Positions 1 through 11,400 of a stretch of 64,000 nucleotides of DNA are shown here, in pieces. Each line of letters opens with the position of its first letter. Positions within the stretch are counted from its first letter, which is position 1. Under the pieces are notes generated by a model. It was given only the letters and a program-made list of their open reading frames with translations. It was not told the origin of the DNA and did no database searches. A program made the translations under genes and the position numbers. The stretch comes from Nipponacmea schrenckii (Eukaryota; Mollusca; Gastropoda; Lottiidae), in the NCBI GenBank assembly GCA_030562195.1, contig CM060202.1, positions 9,672,001 to 9,736,000 of the forward strand. Direction: 5' to 3'.

Positions 1-956
1 TCTTAGTTTTGTGGATTAAATGGGACTATAGAGGGATTCTGTCGTATGAACAAAGACTCGTTTGCCCGAGTTTAACACTTTCAATGTGGTATATTTTAAA
101 TGTAGGCCTATTATGTAATACAGTGCTTCTTAGCCGGGGACCCCGAGAGGGGAATTTGAAAGGTAGGGGGGATAGGGGAATGACTGAAAAATGGGGAATA
201 CACTTCAAATTATAAACATCGAGAGAAATTACATGCTGTTGGTGATTGATCTTGTATTTGTCATGTCCGGAATAGTCTCAGATGAACAGAAATTTATCCC
301 AATTTTAAAAAAATTCCCTTGGAGGAGAACGTCCTAGACCCCCCTCCAGTGGCTTCGAGCCTGTGGAGCTTGCCCGTCACAGTCACTAAACCGCCAAAAT
401 TGGGGTGGGAAAGTTATGACATATTTCGCCACAAAAAGGGGGTGGGGGATCTCATAAAAAAAGATGTAAGATAACTCACATAAATAGTTATAACAGGTAG
501 CTTCAATGCTAAAGTCTTGAGATAAATTATGGTGAAAGTTATAACGGTCGTCAATTTTTAATCTACAATTAAAGTAGGCCTACATTCCTATTGGATACAG
601 ATAATTTAATGTTTACTTTGCTAACATTGTTACATTAATCCCGTGAGGTCCAGGCAAAAAATACTGCTGTGTGTGTTGAACACACAAAAACCATTGGATT
701 TCCTACAAATATTGAATATCTTGACTTATCATGTTGACATCTGATTTAAACTTGTTTTTCTGAGATATTGAGCATTTAATGACGTCACGTCACATTAACT
801 TTAGAACGCTTGCGCTCTAAATATATATTCAATATTTCTTTACTTCCGTATGAATCCAGTGAACAATCAGGAAACTTTGTTGTTTGAATGGTTCAGACTG
901 CCAGAGTTAAAGAATTTAGACGAACTTTGTCTCGACATAGATTGGACACATTTCAA
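1..956. other. Intergenic, no gene recognised
   Basis: No reading frame here looks like a gene. A GC-richer patch at about 130-460 contains C-runs and G-runs and a stretch resembling decayed repeat DNA. The word TAGGCCTA occurs near 112 and 577. The only open frames are short and overlap on opposite strands, as expected by chance. Confidence 0.6.
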
Positions 957-967
957 TTAATTTACGA
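957..967 (+). repeat. Left target site duplication of foldback element
   Basis: The 11-bp word TTAATTTACGA lies directly before the left inverted-repeat arm. It recurs in the same orientation at 2339-2349, directly after the right arm. A perfect 11-bp direct repeat at both element edges is the expected footprint of insertion. Duplications of 9-11 bp are typical of MULE-type transposases. Confidence 0.75.
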
Positions 968-1298
968 GTGGGTTTCAAAAGCCTACCGCCAACCGCTGCC
1001 GACCGGCCTACCGGAAGGAAAAAAATGCGCCAAAATAGATAATGTTAAATTTAAGGATCGTAGATTTTCATACAATAAAACGAAACTATTCAATTTGACG
1101 AAACTTTTGTTGACGTCAAAATTATGGAATCAAAATTATTTTAAAATTGAAACGAAAAAAATAAATATTTTCTTTTCGTGTTCAGCGATGTTTTTCTTCA
1201 CATTAACTGATACAATCCATGCCAAAAAAGCAATAATCTAATTTGTATTCAAATGGGACACACAATTAACCGTAAAAGTACCCTTAAATCTTTTTTAA

Positions 1299-1804
1299 AT
1301 GATCACGACAGGAAGGTCGTTTGTTTCAGAGTTACTTTCCTTAATTTATTTATTTAACGTCGTAGGCATCATGGATGATCAACAAGGCCAAGGGATCTTC
1401 CACATTTTAGAATTTTTTCAAAGTTAATCCTTGACGTAGACTATAATAATTCTGCGAATGCTCCTCCTGTTAATCCAACCAAATTAGCAGTATTTTTAGT
1501 TGATAAAACGCTTCGCAAAGACTGGGGGCACACTTCCAACACTTGGAAAAATCAGGTTTCCAGATACAGAACATTTAGGCCTAAAGAAAAAGATGGAACT
1601 GATGCCGATGGGATAAGATCGCATCGTGATGATGACTGGTTGATTGAAAAAGTTGCGGCTAAAGATTCGACCAAACATTGTGAAGATATTGGTGATTGTC
1701 ATGTCATGAGGCAAACTTATTACAAACATGGTAATTTTGAGTTTACGTATCATCATCATGATGCGATCTTATCCCATCGGCATCAGTTCCATCTTTTTCT
1801 TTAG
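1299..1804 (+). pseudogene. Coding-like sequence in left arm and loop of foldback element, frameshifted
   Basis: An ATG at 1299 opens a frame beginning MITTGRSFVSELL. It is interrupted by a 4-bp deletion near 1400 relative to the right-arm copy. After the shift the frame stays open through the arm (NNSANAPPVNPTK, then VDKTLRKDWGHTSNTWKN) and across the loop (YYKHGNFEFTYHH). It then enters the antisense of the right arm and stops at 1802-1804. The loop is the only part not duplicated in inverse orientation. I do not recognise the protein. It could be a piece of the transposon's own protein or a captured host fragment. A functional product is unlikely given the frameshift and the palindromic 3' part. 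Confidence 0.45.
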
Positions 1805-2060
1805 GCCTAAATGTTCTGTGTCTGGAAACCTGATTTTTTTGAAGCGTTTTATCAACTAAATATACTGCTGATTTGGTTGGATTAACAGGAGGAGCATTCG
1901 CAGAATTATTATAGTCTACGTCAAGGATTAACTTTGAAAAAATTCTAAAAGGTGGAAGAAAGATCCCTTGGTCTTGTTGATCATCCATGATGCCGACGAC
2001 GTTAAATAAATAAATTAAGGGAAGTAACTCTGAAACAAACGACCTTCCTGTCGTGATCAT
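1743..2060 (-). pseudogene. Right-arm copy of the element's coding-like frame
   Basis: On the minus strand the right arm keeps one open frame of 105 codons from MITTGRSFVSELL to a stop just inside the loop. It matches the left-arm frame without the left arm's frameshift, so it is probably closer to the ancestral sequence. It lacks the stretch containing DWGHTSNTW because of a roughly 30-bp deletion. Product unrecognised. A second open stretch, 2118-2336 minus (72 codons), covers the outer arm and is Lys/Phe/Asn-rich with no motif. Confidence 0.4.
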
Positions 2061-2338
2061 TTAAAACAGATTTAAGGGTACTTTTACGGTTAATTGTGTG
2101 TCCCATTTGAATACAAATTAGATTATTGCTTTTTTGGCATGGATTGTATCAGTTAATGTGAAGAAAAACATCGCTGAACACGAAAAGAAAATATTTATTT
2201 TTTTCGTTTCAATTTTAAAATAATTTTGATTCCATAATTTTGACGTCGACAAAAGTTTCGTCAAATTGAATAGTTTCGTTTTATTGTATGAAAATCTACG
2301 ATCCTTAAATTTAACATTTTGGCTTTTGAAACCCACCC

Positions 2339-2349
2339 TTAATTTACGA
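2339..2349 (+). repeat. Right target site duplication of foldback element
   Basis: TTAATTTACGA, identical to 957-967 and in the same orientation, immediately follows the right arm. Confidence 0.75.
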
Positions 2350-4795
2350 ATAAAGGAATGTTACGAGACCAAAATGAAGGCTTTCTTCATCCTCTCTACT
2401 TTAGGTGGGTACTGCTATTTTCATCTTCGTGTTCTCATTTTGCTCGAATATATAATACTGCTCCGTTCGGTCCTGGTTTTTGAACGAATGTTATCGGAGA
2501 TGGTCTTCCTGGCTGTCAAAATAGTTCTATTTTGTACTGTTTAAAGAAGTTTATATGTAATGAGTAATGGGAAGTAACTCAGTTCTGTTAAAAGTTTTGA
2601 TGTTCGTCCTGGGTTTCAGCAGCTAATAATTGCAGTGAAACGGACATGACCTTTAAGCCAACCCGGTTAATCGCCTCCTTCATGCATTTATGGTATTTAG
2701 AAGTGGTCCTTGTGTTTTTTTTACACTAATCACTGAGGTGGACGAGCAGCTTAATGTTGGACAAAAGTAGACTTTTTCAATCAATCAAAGTTTATGAAAC
2801 CTGTGCTCGATGACTGTATTGTAAATATTTAATTATTTATTTCTAAGAGACAATGAATGCCTTGTTACCTTTCATTTTTAAATTTTGAAATATTTCATCT
2901 CATTTATTTATGCTATATCATTCCTTGTAAAACCACACAAACACAGTTGTTGAGAACTGAAGGCAAATCAGTAATCACGAACTATAGCTTACAAGTCTAA
3001 AAGGGGTTAAAATATCCAACTGAGAATTTGTATCAGAGCTAAATAAATTGAACATTTAAATCAAAGAAAAAGAGTGTTCGAATCAGCCAACTGTGTTTCA
3101 TCATTGAAAACGATTTAAATATTTTATGCTATTAGTTTTAAAGGTTTAAATAAAGTGATAAAAAATGGAGTTTGGTTATGTTTAGTAGAAGCCTTAACAA
3201 ATTTTTGTGTTAATATTATTTAATCGAAACCTTTTGAACACATATGAGACATAAATCTCTACAATTAAGCAATAATACCTATCAAAAAGCATAACGAAAT
3301 CTAAAATTGTTTTGGCGAAAACAAATTAAAACTTTGAGACAATTACAGCGATACATTTTTCTAAATTTGAATCCTCAAGCGACATTTAGGGATAGAGATT
3401 ATGACAAAGATTTTCATAAATTTGAACACCGATATTTTGTTTAGCTATGAAGCAAACATAATCTTCCTTTATAATGTGCACTCTGTATATGGATGTATGT
3501 GTTATTCCAAGATGATCAGATAGTACAAAATATAAATTTCAATATCGGTATGGGTTAACCGGAGCGTTAAATCATTTGTTGAAAAACATATTTTGTTAAT
3601 ATAATAGTTACATTCTTGACTCTAATAACGTTATTTCAGTCAATGGATGATTTTGCAGTAAGCGGACACTCTAATTTGTTATTTATTGTGAAAAGTAAAT
3701 TGGCCACGTTTAAAGCTCATTGAGGTTCAAGTAAGTCTTGAATAATTGAAGTTCGGGACATAAAACATGGATTACTTAAAGGTAATCTTACAAGATATAG
3801 ATTGAAGAACCCATGCTGTTATAATGACGGGGTTGTAATCAAATTGTTTCTATGATAAAGGTCCAGTTGAAAAAAGTCTATCCAGTATGTTACAGTGCTT
3901 ATAACTTCAGATTATCATCAAGAGTACTGAATTACACAGGAAAAGTACAAAAGCGATACAAGACAGTTAATATCCGGAATTTCCCACGGCAAAAATACCA
4001 CGTTAGAATTTTGAATATCAAATGACATGAATATATGAATGTGCATAAGCACCAAAACTTGACAAAGCAAAAAATATATCACAGCTAAAAGCAAATATAT
4101 GCAAGGAACAGAAACAATGGAAAAAAACCCACTAAAAGTGATGATAACAAATAACAGTATCACAGAGTGGTGTTTAAACATAAACAAAACTTAAAAGTAA
4201 AACAACCCATATCAGAAAAGTTCTAATGTAGGCTAAAAATTAACCTGGTTGTGCATTACAAATAGCTGATGTAAAGACCCCTACAGTAGTGCTGTGACCT
4301 GGTGGGCTTGAGATGTCATTGAATCATTGAGCTTAACAAACATTGGCTAATTGAAATCATTGAGGTCGATTCGATATTTAACTTGGCTAATTTGAAATGT
4401 TTTATGTTTTTCAGGTTACAGAAGAATAGATCAAACACAAGAAAATACAATAAAGTTCCTCTCCACCAGTATGATTTTGTTTTCCTTAGTCCTTAAATCA
4501 TACCGAAAACTTTCAATAAATATGCAAATATATTCAGTACTAATTCAGTAAAATCTTAAATCAAATTTTGAGTTATTAGAAAGCTAAGATAAATTTTATG
4601 CTTATTAATTTAATTTTTTAAATATACACAATGTATTTTATATAAATCATTCATTTCATATTTCTTATATAAAAGATACTTATTTACAGAGCAATGGTCA
4701 TAAAACATGGTATGTACAAATAATCAGTCTTTCGTGGCGTTATGAATCAGATGTCGAACCAGTAGGTCAGGTAAGATTTCAGTAACAACCTTGAT
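2350..4795. other. Intergenic, no gene recognised
   Basis: AT-rich DNA. Short open frames occur on both strands (for example 3918-4187 minus, 89 codons, hydrophobic). None has a recognisable motif, a splice context or unusual composition, so I treat them as chance. Confidence 0.6.
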
Positions 4796-5105
4796 GTACC
4801 GACGGAGTAATATATGATAATATATATACTATTCTATAATGTTATCATTCCCACTCGGCTAATAAATCGTGCCACCTATCGTAATGGAGCTCACATGCAA
4901 TAGTGTATGGACTTTGGAAATTATGGCTTATATTTAATCTCGATTGTCCCCATTGATCGACGGCGCATTGGGGAACACCAAAACCGAATGCAAATATCGA
5001 GAGATACTTTAGAGAGATATTAGAGGTATTGTAAAGAAGTTTTCAAAAATTTGTCTGCATCGAGGAAACTGATAGTTTAACAAGAACCAATTACTCCGTC
5101 GGTAC
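4796..5105. mobile_element. MITE-like element with 16-bp terminal inverted repeats
   Basis: GTACCGACGGAGTAAT at 4796-4811 is exactly repeated as its reverse complement at 5090-5105, giving a 310-bp unit. An exact 16-bp inverted pair at this spacing is very unlikely by chance. If the outer base is excluded, TA can be read as a target duplication (TA-CCGACGG ... CCGTCGG-TA), which would suit a Tc1/mariner-type MITE. No longer flanking direct repeat is visible. The interior (4812-5089) is non-coding. Confidence 0.55.
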
Positions 5106-6681
5106 TTCCTTAAAGAAAGGCGAAAATGCTAACTTCTTTCCGATGAGATACAACAAGTACAGGAATAAGTATGTAATGTTTACTTTTACGCATCCTCATA
5201 TGTTTCTAATAAGGTCTAATAACACTACTTTGTGTGTGCCCTGTACACGGATGTGTTTGACTATGCTGATTCGGTGCATTGCATGAATTTGGAAAGTTTT
5301 CATTGTAAGAGATGTAGGTTATGCGGAGGAATTTGTACGGTTTATCTATTGCCTTGGCATAATGCTTCCCAATGCTTATGCGCGAAGTTCGAATTTTAAG
5401 ATTAATCCGTACGAAACATTCTGATTTCCACCAAGCCGAACAGAGCGGACTTTCATAGGTTAACTATATTCAGAGACTATACTTGAAAATATATAGATTG
5501 TTTATTTGGAAATTTAAAGAATATTTTATCAAATCTATTTCCTTTTATTATATTCACTATAGAAAATAAAAGGTACTAACTATTTTATTTTGAGATTGAT
5601 TTGAGATTTTGTACTTTCAAAAAGTACAGGTAGAAATTATTACAGGAAATTTCAGAAAAGTTAACTTGAAAGGTCATACTGTTTCTGACTGTAGGTAGCT
5701 ATCAAAAAGAACAGTCTGGGCGACAAAGTGTCAGCATGTTTTGGACTTGAAATAGATTTGTGATGGTCTGAGGGTTTGGTATGGATTGGAAGCTGGTCAA
5801 TACTAAATCGTGCATACTACCAAACTTTGAAGAACAAGCTAAGATTCCATACCTTCGTGGTGCGGACGTTGTGTATCCGTCATGCTTTATAAATGATTCC
5901 ATATGTGCGGACAATTTGTGGGTTATCTTTCTTTTGTCGAATACCATGTAGAAATGCCAATACTAAAATACGCGTATTTGTTGTACTCAACGGTATGACG
6001 GATGTACATGAAGTGGAATACATATCCAATCTTGATTCAGATGCGTAAGATATTTAGCAGCAGAACAACTTAAACAATATAACTGTTTACAACCTTGCAC
6101 CCCCTTCCAATCCAGAATCGTGTCAGGAATTTTAAGTAGAATGAGAATCAGGGTAAGCTTTTGACGGCTGACTGATCTTTATGTTTTAATAAAAAAATAA
6201 TCATGTACTAACTTTCCATTAGATAGGTAAGTATAGAAATAATTTACCTGATTGCACACTAGCTGTTCAACCTTAGCGGGCATGCTATTTGGTTACACTT
6301 CTAGTTGTGGTGCTTTGTTTTTGGTTTTGGTCAATATATTTAAGGTGTAACATAATATAAACTCTGTTGAAACACATACTTATCAAAATATATCGAAGGT
6401 ATGATATAAAGTAATATTGATTAATTGTTGATTGGTTTTATGTGGGACCATATCGTCTTTGTGATATGCAGCATTAAAGATTGCAGTTTGGTGGAGAATA
6501 AAATCTATCACTGGATACTGCTACAGTCGACCTGGGTGTAACCAACGTTGAAAAATCGCAGTTGCTATCGGCCAATATTGTTGCGAGGAATCCTTTTGAG
6601 TCCGATTTATGATCTTTCAACCATCGTGGCTACTAATTGTCGGTTTTTATAATATTATGTCTGTATTTGTAGGATTAATTC
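5106..6681. other. Intergenic, no gene recognised
   Basis: No supported gene. A minus-strand open frame at 5702-5947 (81 codons) has no recognisable motif. Confidence 0.55.
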
Positions 6682-6913
6682 TCACTGAATAACACAGCAC
6701 ACAACGGACGTATATTTTTTGGAGATTTTATTGAAATTCAAACAGATGATTTTCCTAAAGTAAATTTGAGCTCTTTCGTAGTGAGGTTTGTATAAACATA
6801 GTTTTGTTATACCGAGAATAATCGGAATATGGTGCAAACTGATTTTAAAGGGTTTACGGAAGTTCCAAAGCACTTTATGTACATTTAGAGATAAGGGCCA
6901 GTGATGTGACCTA

Positions 6914-7135
6914 CTAATAAAATTCATTGATGCCCTTCGGTGCCATGGACTTAAGTTCATGGATCCAGTCCAATTCCAAAGCGCGTCTGTGGTCGTTCCC
7001 AAATCGGGACCTAGATATTATGGATAAGACTTGCACACTAAAATCTTTGTGTGAGTGACCACGTAAATTAAAATGTTTCCCGACGGGTTTTTCCCGACGT
7101 AATCTGATATTCGCTAAATCTTCAGTAATTCTCAC
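6914..7135 (-). pseudogene. Penelope-like element remnant: C-terminal part of GIY-YIG endonuclease
   Basis: The minus frame reads RREKPVGKHFNLRGHSHK, then LELDWIHELKSMAPKGINEFY and a stop. The KHFN-x-GHS motif, a following Glu-x-x-WI-x-x-L helix and the PKG-x-N ending are characteristic of the C-terminal half of the GIY-YIG endonuclease of Penelope-like retroelements. The ETKRSL segment expected just before it is still readable up to about 7150, but stops and frameshifts interrupt it. The GIY and YIG strands are not recoverable in frame. No reverse transcriptase is recognisable nearby. This is a dead fragment. A second frame on the same strand (6682-7002) continues past the stop but looks non-coding. 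Confidence 0.7.
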
Positions 7136-7526
7136 AGTGAGACTTCTTTTTGTTTCTCTTCACTCTCACCCCTATATCAGACACGCTACAATAAGGGCAT
7201 CTCCGGCTTCACTCTTACGGATTCTTTTTTTGTCATTTCATCCCCATAGTAAAATGACAATTGATTTCTCAAACCTCAAATATATGAGGAATGAATGATC
7301 AGAGAGTGCCCCAATATCTAACAACTAGATACCAAGCATCAATCCAGAAAAAATACAAAAAATCTGGCATTTTCCGCAGAAAAGAAACACAAATGGCACG
7401 CCTCCACGCCATTGTTATAACGTCTTGGCAACCAAGCAATAGTAGCGCTTTCACTGAGATCCACCATGAAGCGCCTCCATCCACTATATAATATAAATAG
7501 AAGGAATGCGGCCCAGCAGCAACAGT

Positions 7527-7564
7527 CTCCCTGAAGAGTACAAATTGTACGAAATGCGTCGGAG
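7527..7564 (+). ncRNA. Candidate minimal type I hammerhead ribozyme
   Basis: All core parts occur in order. Stem I is CTCC (7527-7530) pairing with GGAG (7561-7564). The core CTGAAGA (7531-7537) matches CUGANGA. Stem II is GTAC (7538-7541) and GTAC (7547-7550) around loop AAATT. GAAA follows at 7551-7554, then a very short stem III, TGCG, and the cleavage trinucleotide GTC (7558-7560). Short-stem-III hammerheads are known from Penelope-like elements and other small retroelements. It lies about 390 bp from a Penelope-like endonuclease remnant, but on the opposite strand to that frame. In-vivo activity is not shown by sequence. Confidence 0.65.
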
Positions 7565-8068
7565 CGAAATAAGTATTCTCTAAAGAGAAAGATTCCTTAA
7601 CTCTTTAATTTTTTATGTACAATTAGTTGGCTTCTTTTGCAAATGTTATCCCTTTTTAAGAATGTAGTTTTTTCTTCGGGTATATATTATTGTTCTATTG
7701 TATTTGCATATTTCATATTTAGGTATTTCGTTTTTCGATTATGGACTTTGGTTATTTTAAAGAAACTAATAAAAAGTCTTAAAATTACAAGTAAGTATGA
7801 CAATTTATTACAATAAACTAATTAATTATCGTTTGTATATAAGACTCATATGTGTTAAGTTCAATATTTTGATCCTTTCAAAAACATTTTATTAATTTTC
7901 TCCAATGAAAATAATAAATATACGTTACTTATAGTGTTATGCCCTCCTACTTAGTTGACAAAAAATATCAAACTTGGTCAATACCTGAATTTGAATGAAA
8001 ACTGGGTCAATAAGAGTATATATTCATTAGTTGGACTTGCCTAGTATCATTACTAAAGAAGAGAATCC
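7565..8068. other. Intergenic, no gene recognised
   Basis: AT-rich sequence between the hammerhead candidate and the hAT element. Nothing coding is visible. Confidence 0.6.
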
Positions 8069-8076
8069 CTATATAA
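8069..8076 (+). repeat. Left 8-bp target duplication of hAT element
   Basis: CTATATAA, repeated in direct orientation at 8464-8471 immediately outside the other end of the element. Confidence 0.75.
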
Positions 8077-8463
8077 TAGTGCTGAGTATTGCCAATCATG
8101 CCACGATACGATATGTATCGCGATACAAGGGTCACGAAACGATACGTATCGCAATATGGGATAGTAGGTTACTTTTACCCCAAGGTTTCAATATTTCACT
8201 AGTTTAACTCTTGAATAATTCAGCCTGTCTGTATACTAAATTAAATGTAAACTAAATAATTAGAAAACAATAGATTTTAGAGAAGTCCACGAAAGGAATT
8301 TATGATGGGATAAGCTTGCATTCACAAACTTGTAAAAAAATAACCACTTTTGAAAAATGCCATGTATCGTCAAGTATCGATACACAACCTTGCGATACTA
8401 TACGCGTATTGTGGCATGTCGTATCGCGATACATCGATTCAACGATATATCGTGCCAGCACTA
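8077..8463. mobile_element. Non-autonomous hAT transposon (387 bp)
   Basis: The element starts TAGTGCTG and ends CAGCACTA, matching the hAT terminal consensus YAGNG. An 8-bp direct repeat CTATATAA flanks it, the target duplication size of hAT transposases. Subterminal regions are rich in short ATCG-type palindromes (GTATCGCGATAC-like words at both ends), as is common in hAT MITEs. There is no transposase frame inside, so it would need to be mobilised in trans. The few differences between the subterminal repeats suggest it is not brand new. Confidence 0.8.
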
Positions 8464-8471
8464 CTATATAA
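8464..8471 (+). repeat. Right 8-bp target duplication of hAT element
   Basis: CTATATAA, identical to 8069-8076. Confidence 0.75.
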
Positions 8472-11400
8472 TAGGAAATATTAAGTAATTATTTTAAAAC
8501 GCTTTTAAGTCCGTTCCAAAAATATTTATTAATTTATTTGATTATAGATGAATTTGTCCTTTTGACCCTAGTCTATTGATGAACAAAGATTCATTTTGGC
8601 CAAGGTTTATGATTTAAAATTTTTGGGTCGTCCTCAGTGGAAGTTTTCCCTTTTAGGTACAACATGGAAATATTTTGTAGTTGAGTCACAAGTTGTGCTG
8701 TGTGCAGTAATTTGGGTTATTCCCCTTTAGTGCACTGCGATTCTTATACGACTCTTAGTTCTCTTCACACTCTTCTTTCTTAAATCTATAGCAGCTGATC
8801 ATACCTTTCAAATAATCATCATTCTTTTGACACAATATGTAATAGGTAATACTCCCTCAAAGTTTCTTTATTAAAATACATGATCTTCAATCATTGCTAT
8901 TATCATTGCAGGTTAAAACGAAGACGCGAATTTTCGAATTTCAAGACCGTTGTTTTAAGAACAAGTGTAAGTATGTTGTATTTTCTTCACACCTTTGTAA
9001 CACAACCAAATACAAACCTATAAACTACGTTATATGCAATCAAACTCATACAAAATATCAAAGTGATGTTTCATTAATGGTTATGTTAAAAGTGATGATT
9101 TAACTTTTTAAAAACTTAATGTTTGCTTGTAGTGCTAGCGCTTATTTATATAAATCATTATTATTTATAAAAATCAAGTCACGATATATTTTTTGATTTT
9201 TGTGATTTTGAATTATGCATGGATTGACGAGGCTTTACATGATTGGTCGGTTTAGATTTTCGGGGAATTCTCAGATCTCACTTTAAAAGCTTTCGTGAAA
9301 GCCCTTTCTAGCGTGCAGTTGATTTTGCTGTTTCTTATTCAACACCAGTAAACACAGGTTATCTCCCCTCGCCTGGTCAGTGAATTGTCTGTTTTGGAAA
9401 CTTAATGTAATTACTTGTTCTCCAATCAATTATATATTTGTTGTCATCCTTTCAATGGGTAGAAGTTATTTATTAACGATACAATATAGTATACTGGATA
9501 TACGCTCTGTTTATCAATATAATAAGACACATTCACACACATAGGTTTGGCTTAATTGAAAACGCCCTAAATTATGAATGATTCGAGATTGAGTTTGGCG
9601 AACAATTTATTTCCATACCTCAATTTCTCATAAGATCAATACAAAAATGTAATCTGCTCCTTGAGGTAGAACGAAAAGTTTCTCATGTTATATCCCCAAA
9701 ATACAAGATAACGGTTATATTGTATGCTTCAGGGATTTTAGTTCAAATTTGCATCATTAAAAAACGATGATAGTGCACATAGAAAAACACAGCTTCGTGT
9801 CTGAAAAGATATATCTGATACTGGCGTTTTGAAGTTTTAATTAAGCATGATAGGGGTGTTTGTCCTCGTCATGCTGACGATATGTGACTGTTGTTGTATG
9901 GTTGCGCAGTAGTATTTGATGACGGTGAAACTATATATTGGAACACCTGAAAATCTACAATTTCAAGGTTCATTGATGGTTAGTGATCGAAATAAAGTCC
10001 ACCAATGTCGTTTTGGCATTTTTTTCCTACACGATGTTGCTTGATGTACTAAGCGCAATTTTTTAGTACAACGACTAATACGTAAGAATGCGGCAAAACT
10101 CTGTTTCATTTCGTTTTATCAAGGCGTTGATTATTAAATTAGATCATTTCCGACTGAGTCACGAATTTTTATATCGAAATTATGATTATTCATAATATGA
10201 TTAGCTCTAATTGGCTCATGCAATTGAACAATCTTTATAATTTGGCAAGTGAGTGTGAACTGAACCCAATTTGATTTTAGATCTTCCCACGTTAAGGTAA
10301 TTATGAATGATGCCCCATTTGAATGGAGTAATAACCTACATCAGTTTATGATCAAAATGATAAATTTCATTATGAATCATTTTAAACTACCGAACGGTAT
10401 GTTATTTACAGAAAACGAATAAACTTATTGATTTCGATACTGATAACCTTATCGTAGTATTTTCTATCAGTAGTGCATCAAACAACATTAGTAGTGTAAA
10501 AACGTGGAAAATATTCATCTTCGTTGAAGTGCATAATAAAATACGATTAACAAATTTGTTAAGCCCTTCGTCGATGATCTTGAACTTCTTTCATAACGAA
10601 AAATAGGGAAAGGAACTCATACTTTACCGAAACACTACACACGTACCTACTACCTCCAACGTAATATAAAATTCTCACCGATAGTCTTTAAGTGGTAGTG
10701 TTTCAACTGAATTGACATTCGTACTTCAAAACGTGTACTTATTTGTTTAAAATTAATCTTATGTAGATATTTTATTATAGTAGAAAATTCGATGATAGTA
10801 AAGGGCAGAATCGTACATCAATTAAACTAAAAATAAAATGGAAACAATCATACTTGAAGTACATTAGGCTTAAAATCGAGGAGCTCTTAAAATAACAAAC
10901 CGCCTCTCCTGTGTAAATCTGATTAGGATAAGTAGAAATCTTGACCGGAAAATACAGGAAATTTATCATTTATTTTTACAAAAGACTAAGTAGATGTTAA
11001 ATATATACTGAAAGGAACAAGGGGTCGAGAGGGGATTATTTTTAAGGAGATCTCATATTTTGTCTTCCATGATTCATTACTTTTACAATAAATTAACTTC
11101 GTGTAGATATTGTTTGATTTAGTTACTCAGTTAATGCGTATTATTATAGCTTATTAAATAGAATTCCAAGGCAAAAGACCTATCCGTATGTTAACATACC
11201 CATTAATTCGTGTTGCACCCTTCTTCCCATTCGATTGAATTTAAAGCTGTATACATGCATTTGGCAATGGGAGTCATTGGTGCCATCAGTACAAGATACC
11301 TTGTCCGTGGCTCAACTAGGGCAATGGGGTGCCCATGGACTTGGTGCAAACAATCTCTATGGTCCTCGAGGCACCACTGTACTTGGTCCACGTTAGCGTC

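Larger units (their letters stand above)
968..2338. mobile_element. Foldback (MULE-like) transposon with about 0.6-kb inverted arms
   Basis: A left arm (968-1635) and right arm (1750-2338) are reverse complements around a 114-bp loop (1636-1749). Termini are GTGGGTTTCAAAAGCC at 968-983 and its complement at 2321-2336, and an 11-bp direct repeat flanks the whole. The arms differ by point changes and indels. The left arm has an extra GC-rich 48 bp at 984-1031 and about 30 bp near 1515-1545 that the right arm lacks, and the left arm lost 4 bp near 1400. Long terminal inverted repeats plus a 9-11-bp target duplication fit a non-autonomous TIR-MULE or Foldback element. No transposase domain is recognisable. 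Both arms carry protein-like open sequence of unknown origin. Family assignment is inference; the structure is directly visible. Confidence 0.75.
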
